Positions 42,111 to 52,600 are shown, counted from the stretch's first letter. The stretch: 64,000 bases of DNA from Streptomyces sp. HM190 (GCF_009857135.1 NZ_CP047318.1:5890001-5954000); one strand, 5' to 3'. The notes: generated by a model not told the origin, from the letters alone. Translations and numbers: made by a program.

Positions 42111-43502
42111 TCAGCCCTCGCGCACGGGCAGCCGCAACACGGCCCGCGCTCCCCCGTCGGAGGCGTTCGAGAACTCCAGCCGCGCCCCCAGCACCTCCGC
42201 CTGCCCCACCGCGATCGTCAGCCCCAGCCCGTGCCCCTTGGCGGAGCCCTCCGTGCGGAACCGCTGCGGCCCGTCGGTGACGAGGTACTCGGGGAACCCG
42301 CCCCCGTGGTCCCGTACGGTCACCACCGGCCCGTCCACGGTGAGCACCACGGGAGGCGCCCCGTGCCGGTGCGCGTTGGCCACCAGGTTCCCCAGCACCC
42401 GCTCCAGCCGCCGCCGGTCCGTCTCGACACAGGTGTCCGCCACCACGCGCACCTCTGTGCCGGCCCCGGCGTGCGCCGCCACCCGCTCCGCCAGCACGCC
42501 CAACCGGACGTCCTCCAGGTCCAGCCGCTCGCTGCCCGTCTCCAGGCGGGAGATCTCCAGCAGGTCCTCGGTCAGCGTCCGCAGCGCGGCCACCCGGTCC
42601 CGCACCAGCTCCGTCGGACGCCCCGGCGGCAGCAGTTCGGCCGCCGCGTGCAGCCCCGTCAGCGGCGTCCGCAGCTCGTGCGCCACGTCCGCCGTGAAGC
42701 GCTGTTCGCTGAGCAGCTTCCGCTGGAGCGTCGACGCCATCGTGTCGAGCGCCGCGGCCACCGCGGCCACCTCGTCCCGGTACCGCGCCGGATCCGTCGT
42801 CCGGGGATCGCCGACCCGGGCGTCCAGGTCGCCCGCGCTGATCCGCCGCGCCACCTGGGAGGTCGTGCGCAGCCGCCGGGTGACACGGGTGACGCCGAGC
42901 GCGCCCAGCGTCAGCGTCACCCCGATCGCCAGGGCCGACGAGCCCAGGATGGCCCGGTCGAGCGCCTCGATCGTGGCCGCGCTCTGCGCGTAGTCGAGCC
43001 GTACGGCGAGCGCGCGGCCGTCGGCGGGCGTGGCCGCCCACATCGTGGGCCGGCCGTCGACGACGCCGACCATCGTGCCGCGCCGCCCGCTCTCCGCGAG
43101 CGCGCGCAGCGCGTTCGGCAGCCCCGGCGGATCGACCCCGGCGTCCGGCGGGAGCCGGTTCCCCGCCTCGTACGCCCGGGTCGCGCTCTCCAGCCGCCCG
43201 AGGGCCCGCGAGCGGGCGTCGCTGACCGTCTGGTTGGTCACGGAGACGTGCACGAGGGCACCGAGCAGCGCGGCCAGACCGCAGCACATGACGGTGATGA
43301 AGGCCAGCGCCTTCCAGGTGAGCGAGGCGGCCCGGCGGCGCAGCCCCGGACGCCTCCCCGGAGCGCGCGTACCGGGCCCGCCTCCGCGCGTACCGGGCCC
43401 GCCTGCGCGGCTCCCCGGCGCCTCGTCGGCGCGCGACAGGCTCCCGGCCGCGCGCCCCAGGGGCTCTCCGGCGGACGTCACGGGCCCTCCGGCGGACGTC
43501 AC
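42111..43502 (-). CDS. orphan sensor histidine kinase
   Basis: 463 residues from GTG 43502, which overlaps the lipoprotein stop (GTGA). After a Gly/Arg/Pro-rich arm, two membrane helices (AFITVMCCGLAALLGALVHV and a second near 220) flank an extracytoplasmic domain. HAMP follows, then HisKA with DVAHELRTPLTGLH and a HATPase domain (NLVANAHRHG, DHGGGFPE, GHGLGLTIAVG). The architecture resembles CseC. No response regulator gene lies next to it, so it must phosphorylate a partner encoded elsewhere. Its start contains two 21-bp tandem repeats. Confidence 0.87.
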   Translation of the reverse strand: MTSAGGPVTSAGEPLGRAAGSLSRADEAPGSRAGGPGTRGGGPGTRAPGRRPGLRRRAASLTWKALAFITVMCCGLAALLGALVHVSVTNQTVSDARSRALGRLESATRAYEAGNRLPPDAGVDPPGLPNALRALAESGRRGTMVGVVDGRPTMWAATPADGRALAVRLDYAQSAATIEALDRAILGSSALAIGVTLTLGALGVTRVTRRLRTTSQVARRISAGDLDARVGDPRTTDPARYRDEVAAVAAALDTMASTLQRKLLSEQRFTADVAHELRTPLTGLHAAAELLPPGRPTELVRDRVAALRTLTEDLLEISRLETGSERLDLEDVRLGVLAERVAAHAGAGTEVRVVADTCVETDRRRLERVLGNLVANAHRHGAPPVVLTVDGPVVTVRDHGGGFPEYLVTDGPQRFRTEGSAKGHGLGLTIAVGQAEVLGARLEFSNASDGGARAVLRLPVREG

Positions 43503-44290
43503 GGGCTCTCCGTCGGTCGTTCGGACGGCGAGGACGACGCGGACGGCGAGGACGACGCGGACGACGACCGGGACGGCGAGCGGGACGGAGCGGGTCCGTC
43601 GGACGGTCCCCCCGGCCCCCCCACCCGGAGGATCTCGTCCCGGGTCAGTAGCATCGCCCGTTGCTCGTCGTCCCAGTTCCACTGGGTGCGGTACTCGTAG
43701 CCGACGATCGCCGCCGGCGAGCGGATGATCACCGTTCGGCCGGCCAGCTCCACCGCGACCACCGCGTCGTCACTGGCCAGCACCTGCACCAGTCGGCCCG
43801 TGCGGAGGGTGTACACCCGCACGGCCGTCTGGTTGCCCGGCAGCAGCCGGAAACCCAGCACCATGTCGTCGTGCCCGTCGCCGGTGAGGTCCCGGTAGTA
43901 CGCCTCCAGGACGGGGCACTCCTCCCGGTCACCGCCCGGCGCGCAGTCGGCCATCCGCCGGACCGTCCCGCGGTACAGCGCGGTGGAGTCCGTGTACACG
44001 TCCGGGTGCGCGGCGATCTCGGCGCGCACGACCGCCACCGGGTCCACCTTCCGGATGTCGTCGCCGGGGGCGGTGACCCCCTTGACCACCTCGGTCTCGG
44101 CCTCGCCGAAGTCGTAGGCGGGGGAGGAGGCGGGCGGCTGCCCGGGCCACAGCCGGGTCGGGCCGTTCGCGCTGGACGTCGCGCCCGCGCTCACCAGCCC
44201 TCCGGAGTCGCTGCAGCCCGTCAACGGCACCATGACGGCCGCGGCGAACGCGGCGCCGACGGCCGCGCGCGCGGTCCGGCTGCGGAACAC
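43499..44290 (-). CDS. lipoprotein coupled to orphan kinase
   Basis: 263 residues from GTG 44290 (CAGGAGT upstream). Lipobox VPLTGC with Cys26 marks it as a lipoprotein. The mature region has a conserved middle part (VYTDSTALYRGTVRRMADC, YYRDLTGDGHDDMVLGFRLLPGN) with a DGHDD calcium-type/VCBS-like loop. The C-terminus is a Ser-rich spacer. It is encoded upstream of the histidine kinase and its stop overlaps the kinase start. A role as an extracytoplasmic accessory of the kinase, like lipoprotein CseA with CseC, is inferred from arrangement, not from homology. Confidence 0.75.
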   Translation of the reverse strand: MFRSRTARAAVGAAFAAAVMVPLTGCSDSGGLVSAGATSSANGPTRLWPGQPPASSPAYDFGEAETEVVKGVTAPGDDIRKVDPVAVVRAEIAAHPDVYTDSTALYRGTVRRMADCAPGGDREECPVLEAYYRDLTGDGHDDMVLGFRLLPGNQTAVRVYTLRTGRLVQVLASDDAVVAVELAGRTVIIRSPAAIVGYEYRTQWNWDDEQRAMLLTRDEILRVGGPGGPSDGPAPSRSPSRSSSASSSPSASSSPSERPTESP

Positions 44291-44459
44291 GGGACTCCTG
44301 GGTACGAAAGGGCGGCTTACGGTCCCGTACACCTTATGCGTGGCTCGATCCGCCCTCAGCCTGCCGTTCGGCTCACGCGGGGGCGCGGGCGGCACGCTCA
44401 CCGGCGGCCCGCGGGCACCGGCCCCGAAGCCGGCGCGATCCGGACGCCGGCGGCTTCCC

Positions 44460-45050
44460 CTAGGAGAGTTCCTCCAGCTCCTCCAGGAGGCGGACGGTCG
44501 GCAGGCCGGTGTGCAGGTACTCCACGAACAGCTCGTTGTGCAGCGCCCACGGCGAACGGCGGGTGCGGATCAGCCGGATCGCCTCCTCGGCGGAGTGCCC
44601 GTCGCGGATCAGCGCGTGCGCGACGACCAGACCGGACCTGTTGTAGCCGTGGAAGCAGCGGACGAGGACCTTCCGGCCGTCCTCCAGCGCGTCGCACGCG
44701 GCCTGTGCCAGCCGTATCACGCCCGCCAGCTGCGTACCGTCGAGCGGTCCGTCCGGGATCGGCCACACATGGTGCTCGACGTCGTCCGCCGGTCCGTGTC
44801 CGGGGAGCCGCAGCAGCGACAGCACGAGATCGAACTCGTCCCCCACGACGGCGCGCGCGACGTCTGAGGTGCCGGCCCGTCCCGCGAACTCGTGCCCGCC
44901 CATCCACAGGCCGGGCACGACCTCGCTCCACGGTTCGAGCGGAGCCGGCACGTCGGGTTGCTTTCTGAGCGGCGGCAACGGCGGCCTCCCCAAGCCCCTG
45001 ACGACGGGTCGTCCCACCCAAAGGTATCCGGCTTCTTGCCGACGGGGCAC
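44460..45050 (-). CDS. dual-specificity/tyrosine phosphatase-like protein
   Basis: 196 residues. The CX5R catalytic loop is RCFHGYNRSG, with Cys and Arg correctly spaced; the HGYNR loop and the helix LVVAHALIRDGHSAEEAIRLIR fit dual-specificity phosphatases. The N-terminal part EVVPGLWMGGHEF is a common DSP start. The general-acid Asp may be in PIPDGPLDG. It dephosphorylates protein tyrosine or a small phosphomolecule; the substrate is unknown. It is divergent from the NERD-like gene by 32 bp and its first 40 residues are uncertain. Confidence 0.85.
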   Translation of the reverse strand: MPRRQEAGYLWVGRPVVRGLGRPPLPPLRKQPDVPAPLEPWSEVVPGLWMGGHEFAGRAGTSDVARAVVGDEFDLVLSLLRLPGHGPADDVEHHVWPIPDGPLDGTQLAGVIRLAQAACDALEDGRKVLVRCFHGYNRSGLVVAHALIRDGHSAEEAIRLIRTRRSPWALHNELFVEYLHTGLPTVRLLEELEELS

Positions 45051-45082
45051 CCGCCTGTTCCCATGGTCGGGGGTGATGGTGC

Positions 45083-45886
45083 ATGAACGGACTGCGCGTC
45101 GTACCGACCCGGCGGCACGGACAGGAACGCCTGTACGTGTGCCGGACGGACGGGAGCAACGTCGCCTGGTACGACCGTGGGACGGGCCGGGTGAACCTCC
45201 TGAGCGAGGAGTCGAGAGCGGACGTGCTCGCCGCCCTCCACCCCTTCGTCACCGGCCCCGTCACGGTGGGCCCGCCGCCCGTGCCGACCGCCGCCGAACT
45301 GGCCCGGCTGAGTCTGCACCCCGACGACGATCTCGCCCCCAACCGGCCCGGCGAGGCCCTGCTCGTCGACCTCGACCGCGCCCCCGGACCACCGCACCGG
45401 CTGCGCCCCGACCCGCGCCGCCGGGCCCTCACGGCCGAGCAGACGATCGGGGCGCTGCTGGACGGGCTGGAGGGGGCGGGCTGGCGCACGCTGCACTCGG
45501 TGCCGCTGCCCGGCGGGGACCGCATCCACCACCTGGTGATCGGCCCCGGCGGCCTGTACTGCGTGCACTCCCTCTACGCCCGCAGACAGCGCGTCACCGT
45601 CTCCGACCCCCTCGTCGCCCTCGGCCGCCACGAGCCGCGCCCCCTGCTGCGCCGGCTCCGCGCCGACGCCGACCGGGCCTCCTACGCCCTCACCGCCGAG
45701 GTCCGCCCCGTCCTCGCCCTCGTCGAACCCGCCGACCTGCGCGTCGGCGCGCCCCCGCGCGAGGCCCGCGTCCTGACCGACGCCGACGTCCCCGACCTCG
45801 CCCGCGCCGGCGGCATGCTCAAACCGGCCGACATCGAGGCCCTGCACGCGGCGGCCAGGGACCGCGGCACCTGGACGAGGGTCTGA
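45083..45886 (+). CDS. NERD-like (nuclease-related) domain protein
   Basis: 267 residues. The C-terminal half carries a NERD-type fold: AEQTIGALLDGLEGAGWRTLHSVPLPGGDRIHHLVIGPGGLYCVHSL, where the DRIHHLVIGPGGLYCV run resembles the nuclease core D-x-D/GPxGvf pattern. The usual lysine (K in IDVKN-type motif) is replaced by less typical residues, so catalysis is uncertain. The N-terminal 100 residues are uncharacterised. It stands alone, opposite the phosphatase. The function is unknown; DNA-processing is only a suggestion. Confidence 0.6.
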   Translation: MNGLRVVPTRRHGQERLYVCRTDGSNVAWYDRGTGRVNLLSEESRADVLAALHPFVTGPVTVGPPPVPTAAELARLSLHPDDDLAPNRPGEALLVDLDRAPGPPHRLRPDPRRRALTAEQTIGALLDGLEGAGWRTLHSVPLPGGDRIHHLVIGPGGLYCVHSLYARRQRVTVSDPLVALGRHEPRPLLRRLRADADRASYALTAEVRPVLALVEPADLRVGAPPREARVLTDADVPDLARAGGMLKPADIEALHAAARDRGTWTRV

Positions 45887-45979
45887 CCGCCGGAACCGCC
45901 GGAACCGCCCGCTGGTGGCTGTTGGCCGGGGACGGGGATGGTCGGCCTGATGGCAGGGGGCGGGCGGGGGTGGTCGGCC
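45887..45979. other. short convergent spacer with tandem repeats
   Basis: Spacer with repeated GCCGGAACC and GGCCTGAGGGCAGG-like phrases (45888-45995). No terminator of clear form seen. Confidence 0.35.
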
Positions 45980-46861
45980 TCAGGGCAGGGGGCGGGCGGC
46001 GGCCGGGTCGAGCAGGGCGGCCAGCAGGTCGCCGTGGTCCGCCAGGCGGGGCGCGATGTCGGGTGCCCGGAAGACCAGCCGGCCGGGGGAGGAGCACTCC
46101 TCCACCTCGGTCCAGGTGACCGGCGCCGACACCGTGGGCTCGGTGCGGGCCCGCAGGGTGTAGGGGGCGGCCGTCGTCTTGCGGGCGGCGTTCTGGCTCC
46201 AGTCCACGAACACCTTCCCGGGACGCAGACTCCGCGTCATCCGGTGGACGACCCGGCGTGGCATCGCCCGCTCCGCCTCCACGGCCAGCTCCCTGGCGTA
46301 CTCCGTCACCCGCCCGGACGACGACCCGCGCACCGCGCCCAGCAGATGCAGCCCCTTCGACCCGGACGTCTTCGCGAGGACGTCGATCCCGTCGGCCGCC
46401 AGCCGCTCCCGGAGCCAGCAGGCGACCTCGCAGCACTCCACGACGCTCGCGGGCGGCCCCGGATCCAGGTCGAACACGATCCGGTCGGCCTCGTCGGGCG
46501 AGTCGACGGTCCACTGCGGGGTGTGGAACTCGGTGACGAGGTTCGCCGCCCACATCAGGCTGGCCAGGTCCTGCACCAGCACCATCCGGGACGGCCCCTC
46601 CATCCGCCGCACCTCGGCGGTCGTGACCCACTCGGGGGTGCCCGGCGGCACGTTCTTGGTGAAGAACCGCTGGCCGCCGGGGCCGTCAGGGTAACGGAGG
46701 AACGACACCGGCCGGTCCCGCAGATGGGGCAGGAGGGCGTCCGCGGCGGTGGCGTAGTAGTGCAGCAGTTCGCCCTTGGTGAAGCCGGTCGCCGGATGGA
46801 GGACCTTCTCCAGATTCGACAGGGCGACCCGGTGGCCCCCCACCTCGGTGATCGGCGTCAT
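45980..46861 (-). CDS. ligD: NHEJ DNA polymerase, LigD polymerase domain
   Basis: 293 residues from the ATG at 46861. It is a stand-alone archaeo-eukaryotic primase-type polymerase (PolDom): VGGHRVALSNLEKVLHPATGFTKGELLHYY, then FTKNVPPGTPEW, the catalytic DxD in RIVFDLDPG, and TSGSKGLHL. In Streptomyces, LigD functions are often split into separate polymerase, ligase and nuclease genes. It fills and adds nucleotides at broken ends held by Ku. It is divergent from ku across a 153-bp promoter region, which supports co-expression. Confidence 0.92.
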   Translation of the reverse strand: MTPITEVGGHRVALSNLEKVLHPATGFTKGELLHYYATAADALLPHLRDRPVSFLRYPDGPGGQRFFTKNVPPGTPEWVTTAEVRRMEGPSRMVLVQDLASLMWAANLVTEFHTPQWTVDSPDEADRIVFDLDPGPPASVVECCEVACWLRERLAADGIDVLAKTSGSKGLHLLGAVRGSSSGRVTEYARELAVEAERAMPRRVVHRMTRSLRPGKVFVDWSQNAARKTTAAPYTLRARTEPTVSAPVTWTEVEECSSPGRLVFRAPDIAPRLADHGDLLAALLDPAAARPLP

Positions 46862-47014
46862 GCAACGAGAATCGCACGGGATGGCGCGAAACCGCGTGAA
46901 AGGGGTGCAAGGTGCACCGGCCGAGAGCGGGTGACGGTCGGCGGGCGGGGGTGACCGGCCGGGGATACGGTGTGGATGATTCGGTGGAAACCATTCGAAA
47001 GGGGTGTGCTGCTC

Positions 47015-48079
47015 GTGCGATCCATCTGGAACGGCGCCATCTCCTTCGGCCTGGTCAGCATCCCGATCAAGCTCGTGAACGCCACCGAGAGCCACGCCGT
47101 CTCCTTCCGGCAGATCCACACGGAGGACGGCGGCCGCATCCGCTACCGCAAGGTGTGCGAGCTGGAGGAGCGCGAGGTGACCCAGGGGGAGATCGGCAAG
47201 GCGTACGAGGACGCGGACGGGACGATGATCCCGATCACGGACGAGGACCTCGCGTCGCTGCCGATCCCGACCGCCAGGACCATCGAGATCGAGGGCTTCG
47301 TCCCGGCCGAGAAGGTCGACCCGCTCCAGGTGGACGCCGCGTACTACCTGGCACCGAACGGCGTGCCGGCCGCCAAGCCGTACACCCTGCTGCGGGAGGC
47401 GCTCAAGCGCAGCGGGAAGGTCGCCATCTGCAAGTTCGCCCTGCGCGGGCGCGAGCGGCTCGGGATGCTCCGTGTGGTGGACGACGTCCTCGCCATGCAC
47501 GGGCTGCTCTGGCCCGACGAGATCCGTACGACGGAGGGGGTCGCGCCCGACGCCGGCGTCACCGTCCGCGACAAGGAACTCGATCTCGCGGACGCCCTCA
47601 TGGAGACGCTCGGCGAGGTCGACCTCACCGAGCTGCACGACGACTACCGCGAGGCCGTCGAGGAACTCATCGCCGCGAAGGCCTCCGGTGAGGAGCCGCC
47701 GACCGCGCCCGCGCCGGACACGGGTGGCAAGGTGCTCGACCTGATGGCGGCCCTGGAGAACAGCGTCCGCGCCGCCAAGGAGTCCCGCGGCGAGGACGTC
47801 GCCGAGGTGACCCCCATGCGCACCCCGAAGGAACCCGCAGGCAAGAAGTCGACGGCCACCGCGAAGAAGTCGGCGCCGTCGGCCGCCTCCGCCAAGAAGT
47901 CCACGGCGAAGTCGTCGCAGGGGGCACGGAGTGCCCAGGGCGCCAAGAAGACGACGGCCGAGAAGTCCACGGCGAAGTCCACGGCGAAGAAGTCCGCGAC
48001 GGCGAAGTCCGCGACCGCCAGGAGCACCGCGAAGAAGACACCGGCCAAGAAGACGACGCCCCGCAAGCGCCCGGCCTGA
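47015..48079 (+). CDS. ku: non-homologous end-joining protein Ku
   Basis: 354 residues from GTG 47015, which gives the conserved start RSIWNGAISFGLVSIPIKL; an upstream ATG at 46970 gives a poor extension. Residues 1-255 are the Ku bridge core (FRQIHTEDGGRIRYRKVCELEE, AAYYLAPNGVPAAKPYTLL). The C-terminal 100 residues are a Lys/Ala/Ser-rich basic tail with KKSTAK-type repeats, which in mycobacterial and Streptomyces Ku aids DNA binding and threading. It binds double-strand ends and recruits the divergent LigD polymerase and a ligase elsewhere. Confidence 0.95.
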   Translation: MRSIWNGAISFGLVSIPIKLVNATESHAVSFRQIHTEDGGRIRYRKVCELEEREVTQGEIGKAYEDADGTMIPITDEDLASLPIPTARTIEIEGFVPAEKVDPLQVDAAYYLAPNGVPAAKPYTLLREALKRSGKVAICKFALRGRERLGMLRVVDDVLAMHGLLWPDEIRTTEGVAPDAGVTVRDKELDLADALMETLGEVDLTELHDDYREAVEELIAAKASGEEPPTAPAPDTGGKVLDLMAALENSVRAAKESRGEDVAEVTPMRTPKEPAGKKSTATAKKSAPSAASAKKSTAKSSQGARSAQGAKKTTAEKSTAKSTAKKSATAKSATARSTAKKTPAKKTTPRKRPA

Positions 48080-48218
48080 GACGCATGCCTGAGATGCCCT
48101 GCCTGAGATGACCGGCCGGGGGCACCGGCGGGCGGCACGGGTGGGCGGCACCGGCGGGCGGCACGGGGCGCGCGGCGGCCGGCCGTCCTCCGCCCGGACC
48201 CTCGGGCTCGTCAGGCCC

Positions 48219-49307
48219 TCACAGCACCTTCGCCCGTACCAGCGCCGACAGCACCAGCGCGCCGGGGAGCAGGGGCAGCCACACCGTCAGCACGCGGTAG
48301 CCGATCACCGTGGTCGTCGCGACCGCCGCGGGCGCGCCGAACGCGACCAGGGTGAAGACGAGGGCCGCGTCCACCGGGCCGAGGCCGCCCGGCGCGGGCA
48401 CCGCACCGGCGGCGGTGCTGGCGACGAGGTAGGCGAAGACCATCTGGGGCCAGGACAGCGGCAGCCCGAGGGAGGTCCCCACAGAGGCGACGACCGCGCC
48501 CTGGCACAACGGGAACGCGGCGGCCCCGCCCCACAGCGCGAGGGCCCTGACGGGCCGGCTGTGCACGACCCGCGTGTCCGTCAGCGCGGTCCGCAGCCCC
48601 CCGATGAGCGGCTGCCGCAGCGGCCGTACGGTCGTGATCAGGGTGACCACGGCGGCCAGGCTGACCCCGGTGATCGCGCCGGCCAACGCCAGCGTCTCGC
48701 CCCTCGGGAGCAGCTCGGTCAGTTTCAGGGTGCCGGGGAAGGCGACCAGGAACGCGAGGATCACCAGCGTCTTGGCGACCGGTTTCACCGCCGAGTACAG
48801 GGCGAGGGAGGCCGTGGCCCGCGGCAGGGGTATGCCCCGGCCGCGCAGGAAGCGCAGGACGACCGCGTGCGCGCCGATGTTGCCCGGCAGCGCGTGGCCC
48901 GCGGCGCCCGCCGCGAACTGGGTCGCGATCAACTGCCCCGGCGGCAGCCGCTCGGGCACCGCGCCCTGCCGGACGAACGCGGCGGCCACCGAGCACAGGG
49001 CGGTGAAGAGGACTCCGGCCAGCAGCCAGCGCGGGTCGGCCGAGATCAGCCGGGTGGCACCGTCGTACACGGTGCGCCAGTCGACCGCGGCCCACACCCC
49101 GAGCAGCAGCAGCGGCAGCAGGGTGAGCGTGAGCCGCAACCGGCGGGCGGTGGCGGCGGACCGGGCGGGGACGAGTCTGCGGAGTCCGCCGGGGACGCGG
49201 CTCCTGAGGTTCGTGGGGAGGGTGAGCGCGGAGCAGGGGGGCTCGGGCTCGGGGTCAGTGGCGGCGGGCCGCGCGGGGAGCGGCGCGTCGAGCGGAAGCG
49301 GATACAA
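48219..49307 (-). CDS. lysylphosphatidylglycerol-synthase-type transmembrane protein (flippase-like)
   Basis: 362 residues with about eight membrane helices. The UPF0104/LPG-synthase TM domain is recognisable: FVRQGAVPERLPPGQLIATQFAAGAAGHALPGNIGAHAVVLRFL and ASTAAGAVPAPGGLGPVDAALVF, with the conserved PxPGGLG turn. Family members move lipids or lipid-linked sugars across the membrane. The first 40 residues are polar and proline-rich. It is divergent from the large PP2C regulator at 49620. Confidence 0.85.
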   Translation of the reverse strand: MYPLPLDAPLPARPAATDPEPEPPCSALTLPTNLRSRVPGGLRRLVPARSAATARRLRLTLTLLPLLLLGVWAAVDWRTVYDGATRLISADPRWLLAGVLFTALCSVAAAFVRQGAVPERLPPGQLIATQFAAGAAGHALPGNIGAHAVVLRFLRGRGIPLPRATASLALYSAVKPVAKTLVILAFLVAFPGTLKLTELLPRGETLALAGAITGVSLAAVVTLITTVRPLRQPLIGGLRTALTDTRVVHSRPVRALALWGGAAAFPLCQGAVVASVGTSLGLPLSWPQMVFAYLVASTAAGAVPAPGGLGPVDAALVFTLVAFGAPAAVATTTVIGYRVLTVWLPLLPGALVLSALVRAKVL

Positions 49308-49619
49308 AGGGCACGTCGTCCTTCCGTGTCGCCGCCGGGCGGACGGGGACCGGACCGGCGGAGGCAGGGCGTGACAAGAACGAGGGGGATGACAGGAGCG
49401 TTCCCTTCGGATGTGACGCTCACGTGTGGGGGAACCGAATTCCCACCGCCGCCGGAGCCACCGTCAGGCGTCCGTACAGGCGTTTCGCATTCTCCCGTGC
49501 CCGTGCGCCCACGATGTTGTGATTCACGTCACGTGAGGTCTAGGGTGGTATCGCTTGGCAGGCCCTCGGGGCGTGCGCCGAGTCGCGGCGAGCGACGGGG
49601 AGACCTCCAGGCGAGGGAA
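49308..49619. promoter_or_regulatory. divergent promoter region
   Basis: 312 bp between the flippase-like gene and the PP2C regulator; no gene seen. An AT-rich patch near 49500-49550 may carry the promoter of the regulator. Confidence 0.4.
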
Positions 49620-52600
49620 GTGATCCCGTTGTCCGTCGCCTGGGACGACATCGGTGGGCTCGTCGCCGCGCACGAGCGCTTCCTCGCCGGTGCGCGGGTC
49701 GACGCAGACGTGCGCGACCCGGTGCTCGACTCCTGGAAACGCTGCCGCTCCGCGGGGCTCGAACCGCACCGGCTGCTGATCCCCTACGCCTCCGATCCCG
49801 CCCTTGAGGATCCCTTCCTGCGCGCGGCCGAACCGGTGCTCTCCCGGCTCGCCGCCTCCCTCTCCCACGTGAGCATGACCATCTTGCTCTGCGACGGCCA
49901 GGCCCACGTGGTCCAGCGGCACGGCGGCGACCGCCGGCTCCTCAGCCGCCTCGACGAGGTGAACTTCGCCCCCGGTTTCTGCGCCTCGGAGGCCGCCGCG
50001 GGCACCAACGGCGTCGGCACCGCCCTCGCCGAGCGCGGGCCGGTGTACGTGCTCGGCCGTGAGCACTTCGCCGACTGCCTCTCCCCGTTCGCCTGCGCCG
50101 GCGTTCCCGTCCGCGACCCGCTCAGCGGCCGTATCGAGGCCATCCTCGACCTCACCTGCCTCCGCGACGACGGCGACCCCGCCATGGTGCGCCTCGTCCG
50201 GGAGGCCGCCCACGACATCGAGTCGCGCCTCCTGGAACAGGCCACCGACCGGGAGCGGGCCCTGCTCGCCGCGTACCACCGGGCCGCGCCACCCACCGAG
50301 CCGTGGCCCCGCCAGCCAGGCGGCCCCGCCCGGACGCGGGCGCCGAACGGCCACGGCGGCGAAGCCCTGGGCCGCGTCGACCTGGCCGTCCTGCGGGAGA
50401 AGGCCGAGGAACTCATCGCCTCCCCCCACCTCACCCTCGACCAGGTGACCCTCCCCGACGGCCGCGTCGCCACCCTCCTGCGCCGCCCGGTCAGGGGCGC
50501 GTCGGGCGAGACCGGAGTCGTCGTCGAGGCCCGGGTCCTGGGCGGTCCCCACCTACGGCACGTGGAAGGGACGATGCCCGCGGGCGCGGCGGAGTTGACG
50601 GCGCCGCCGGGCCCGACGGAAGCGGCGCAGGCGAGGGCGTTGACCCCGCCCGTGCCGTTGGTGACCTCGTTCCTCACATCGCCCGTCGCGTCGCCGGCGA
50701 CTCCGACACCGGCGCCGCCGCCGGGGGCGTCGGTGGCACCGGTCGGGCTGACGCCGCCCGTCGCGCCGGTGACACCGGCGGGGCCGAACCCGATCGTGAC
50801 CCCGGGGCCGAAGCCGGGCCCGCCCCCGCCGACGACCGTGCCGGCCATGCCGCCGGGCCTCGTTCCGCCGACCCCCACCGCACCGACCCCCACCGCACCG
50901 ACCCTCAGCACGCCGACCGCGGAGGCCGCACCGGCCGCGTCACCAGCCGCGACCGCCGACGCCACCCCGGCCGTGCCCACCGCTTCGGCCGCCTCCTCCC
51001 CACCTGCCTTCGCCCCGCTTCCCCCAGCCCCGCCGTCCCCCTCGTCGGCGGCGACGGCGCGCCGCCCCGCCGTCGCCCTGAGCGAGGTCACCCCGCACGT
51101 GCCGCAGCCCCCGGCGGCGGCGACCCGGCCCGGCCCCGATCCCGATCCTGATCCCGGCCCGGCCCTCGACCTCGCCCCGTCGCCCGAAGCCGGCGACGAG
51201 GCGCCCGCCGATCCCGGTGCCGATCCGGTCGCCGACGCCTGGCCGCTCCTCGTCGGCGAACCCGGGGTCGGCCGGCTGGCGGTGCTCGCCCGCCGCCGAC
51301 TGGAACTGCTGCACGACGCCGGGACCCGGATCGGCACGACGCTCGACGTGACCCGTACCGCCGAGGAGCTGACGGAGGTGGCGGTGCCGAGGTTCGCCGA
51401 CTTCGCCGCCGTGGACCTGCCCGACTCCGTCCTGCTGGGCGACGAGCCCGAGCCGCTGGGGGAGGGGATGGCGCTGCGCCGGGTCGCCCTGGGCGCCATC
51501 CACCGCGACTCCCATCTGTACGAGGCCGGCGACCGCGTCCAGTACGTGGCCTCCACCCCGCAGGCTCGCAGCTGGGAGACCGGCCGGTCGGTGCTCGAAC
51601 CCGTCCTGGCCGAGGCGGGCGGCTGGCTCGCCCAGGACCCCACCCGCCTCGAACAGGCCCTCGCGGCGGGCATCCACTCCCTGATCACCGTGCCGCTGCG
51701 GGCCCGCGGCACGACCCTCGGCGTCGTCAGCTTCTACCGCTCGCGCCGGCCCGCCCCGTTCGAGGACGACGATCTGTCGCTCGCCCAGGAACTGGCCTGC
51801 CGCGCGGCGATCTGCGTCGACAACGCCCGCCGCTACACCCGTGAGCACAACACCGCCCTCGCCCTCCAGCGCAGCCTGCTGCCCCGGGGCCGCCCCGAGC
51901 AGAGCGCGGTCGAGGTCGCGTACCGCTATCTGCCCGCGCAGGCGGGCGTCGGCGGCGACTGGTTCGACGTCATCCCGCTGTCCGGCGCCCGCGTCGCGCT
52001 GGTCGTCGGGGACGTCGTCGGCCACGGGCTGCACGCCGCCGCGACCATGGGCCGACTGCGCACCGCCGTCCACAACTTCTGCTCCCTGGACCTGCCCCCG
52101 GACGACCTCCTCACCCACCTCGACGATCTGGTCGCCCGACTCGACCGGGGTGAGGGCTGGGCGGTGGAGAACACCCACGAGGACTCCGGCATCATCGGCG
52201 CGACCTGTCTCTACGCGGTCTACGACCCGGTCTCCCGGCACTGCACCCTCACCCGCGCCGGGCACCCCCAGCCGGCGATCGTCGGCCCCGACGGGCACGT
52301 GGACTTCGTCGACCTGCCGTCCGGGCCGCCGCTCGGCCTCGGCGGCATGCCGTTCGAGACGGTCGAGCTGGAACTGGCCGAGGGCAGCCGGCTGGTCCTC
52401 TACACCGACGGCCTGGTCGAGGACCGGCACCGGGACATCGACACCGGCCTGGACCGCCTCCGTGCCGTCCTGTCCGGTGCCGAACGGGCCCCGGAGGACA
52501 CCTGCGACGCCGTCCTCGACGCACTGCTCCCGACCCGGCCGTGCGACGACGTGGCCCTGCTCGTCGCCCGCACGAACGCGCTGGGCGCGGAACGGGTCGC

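Noticed and set aside
48108..49619. Long N-terminal extension of the PP2C regulator reading frame
   Set aside because: It is antisense to the flippase-like gene, with Arg/Gly/Asp-rich composition and no domains; the real protein starts near 49620.
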